DNA of 64,000 nt from Streptomyces olivochromogenes (GTDB lineage Bacteria; Actinomycetota; Actinomycetes; Streptomycetales; Streptomycetaceae): assembly GCF_021538895.1 (NCBI RefSeq), contig NZ_JADDRL010000028.1:1-64000 (forward strand), written 5' to 3'. The stretch's first letter is position 1, and each line of letters opens with the position of its first letter. The notes under the pieces are model-generated. The model was not told where the DNA came from. It did not search any database and worked only from the letters and a program-made list of their open reading frames with translations. Shown piece by piece: positions 62,949-64,000 of the stretch. Both the position numbers and the translations under genes were made by a program.

Positions 62949-64000
62949 CCTCGTCGCAGAAGGCCTACCAGGAGCTCCACCGGCGGACGGACCTCATCTA
63001 CCGGTTCACCTCGCACAGCCACCCCTACGCCGGTGAACTGCTCAGGCGCTTCGTGGAGGGCGGCGTGGACGCCGTCCTGCGGACGGACACCGCCCAACCA
63101 CCGCTGCGCGAGGACATCTTCGGACCCCACGAATACGACCCCCTGCCCGTCGTCGGCAAGCCGTACCCGGTCCAGGAGCTCGACTACACGGGCCCGTACG
63201 GCGTCTATAACGAGGAACTCTTCTTCCACCTCCCCTTCACCCTGGGCCTGCACGCCAGCCGCAACCAGCACTTCACCGAGGCCCGCCGCTGGTTCTCCTA
63301 CGTTCTCGACCCCGCCGCCGACGGCGAGGAGCCGCTGCCGCAGCGCTACTGGCAGTACGAGAGGTTCCGGCGCACCGAGGTCCAGTCGATCGAGGAGATC
63401 CTCGTCAATCTGGCGAGCAACGCCGACCCCGCGCTGCGCCTGGAGACGCTGCGAAGCATCGACGCCTGGCGCAACGCCCCTTTCCAGCCCCATGCCGTCG
63501 CCCGGGTCCGGCCCTCCGCCTACATGATGGCCACCGTCTTCGCGGTCCTGGACAACCTGATCGAGGCGGGCGACCAGCTCTACCGGCAGGACACCCGCGA
63601 GACCATCAACGAGGCCACCCAGTACTACGTCCTCGCTGCCCAGCTCCTCGGCCCGCGCCCGCAGTCGGTGCCCCGCAAACAGGCGGCGCGGCCCCAGACC
63701 TACGCCCAACTGCGCGCCGATATCGATGAGTTCGGCAACTCCCTGCGCGCGGTCGAGACCGACATCCCGTTCGCGGCGGCCGACCCCGCCGCCGTCGACG
63801 GCACCCGGCCGCATCGGGCGGCCGACGGACAGGCGCGGACCCTGGCCGGACTGGGCACCTCGCTCTACTTCGGCGTGCCGCGCGACGACAAGCTGCTCGA
63901 CTACTGGGACCGGGTCGAGGACCGCCTTTTCAACATCCGCAACAGCCTGAACATCCAGGGCACCTTTCGTCAACTCCCGCTCACCGCGCCGCGGATCGAC
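62945..64000 (+). CDS. TcA-type toxin protein, C-terminal part (A2), cut by window end
   Basis: It starts at ATG 62945, overlapping the previous stop (ATGA), and is open to the last base (352 codons seen). Recognisable TcA sections are ELDYTGPYGVYNEELFFHLP, FTEARRWFSYVLDPAADGEE, RYWQYERFR, AYMMATVFAVLDNLIEAGDQ and RQDTRETINEATQYYVLAAQ followed by LLGPRP, which in classical TcdA precede the pore-forming helices and TcB-binding end. So the A subunit is split over two genes, as in Photorhabdus TcaA/TcaB and Yersinia A1/A2 pairs. The pore and TcB-binding parts lie beyond the window. Confidence 0.88.
   Translation, partial: MTSSQKAYQELHRRTDLIYRFTSHSHPYAGELLRRFVEGGVDAVLRTDTAQPPLREDIFGPHEYDPLPVVGKPYPVQELDYTGPYGVYNEELFFHLPFTLGLHASRNQHFTEARRWFSYVLDPAADGEEPLPQRYWQYERFRRTEVQSIEEILVNLASNADPALRLETLRSIDAWRNAPFQPHAVARVRPSAYMMATVFAVLDNLIEAGDQLYRQDTRETINEATQYYVLAAQLLGPRPQSVPRKQAARPQTYAQLRADIDEFGNSLRAVETDIPFAAADPAAVDGTRPHRAADGQARTLAGLGTSLYFGVPRDDKLLDYWDRVEDRLFNIRNSLNIQGTFRQLPLTAPRID

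Overview
The window looks like an accessory stretch of a Streptomyces (or closely related actinomycete) chromosome. It is very G+C-rich throughout, GTG starts and ATGA/GTGA gene overlaps are common, and it carries a Wbl (WhiB-like) iron-sulphur regulator, HisKA_3/NarL two-component genes, a LAL (large ATP-binding LuxR) regulator, a GH19 chitinase and many TetR regulators. The number of transposase genes and fragments (IS630, IS1182, IS5, ISL3, IS701, IS110, IS256), broken genes and a 3' tRNA remnant suggests a plastic region such as a chromosome arm or an old integration hotspot. All of this was read from sequence; no database search was possible.

Layout. 1-5 kb: an intact IS630-type element (351-1774) with a duplicated N-terminal helix-turn-helix, a small membrane protein, a truncated IS1182-type transposase and a CPBP membrane protease. 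5.2-8.3 kb: a decaying block with the 3' ends of a TetR gene and a divergent gene, a hydrolase read through into a frameshifted MFS transporter, and a frameshifted DUF3592-like gene. 8.3-14.1 kb: a small membrane protein, ABC ATPase and FtsX-type permease operon, divergent from a histidine kinase/response regulator pair. The palindrome in their shared promoter region recurs upstream of the CPBP protease, which predicts one small regulon.

14.1-18.5 kb: a 3' tRNA-Thr(CGT)-like fragment (possible att site), an in-frame IS5/IS1182 chimeric ORF, a truncated ISL3 transposase, a GH19 chitinase and DUF4232-like relics. 18.6-28.1 kb: a complete nitrogen-assimilation cluster of permease, two DUF1989 proteins, biotin-dependent urea (or guanidine) carboxylase, allophanate hydrolase and TetR regulator. 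28.1-45.9 kb: three divergent regulator/target pairs (TetR/thioesterase, LysR/DUF1330, TetR/SRPBCC), secreted and membrane proteins of unknown role, a FemAB/GNAT-like protein, a Wbl protein, an MTHFR-like protein, an IS110 transposase, two small ORFs in a locally A+T-richer patch, and many fragments.

45.9-64 kb: a LAL regulator transcribed away from a large insecticidal-type Tc toxin locus. The locus encodes a fused TcB-TcC (Rhs) cocoon protein with an unrecognised 293-residue C-terminal cargo, a 2198-residue TcA N-terminal protein, and the start of a second TcA protein that runs off the window. The three toxin genes overlap or nearly overlap and probably form one operon controlled by the divergent regulator. 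This toxin locus is the most interesting system in the window.
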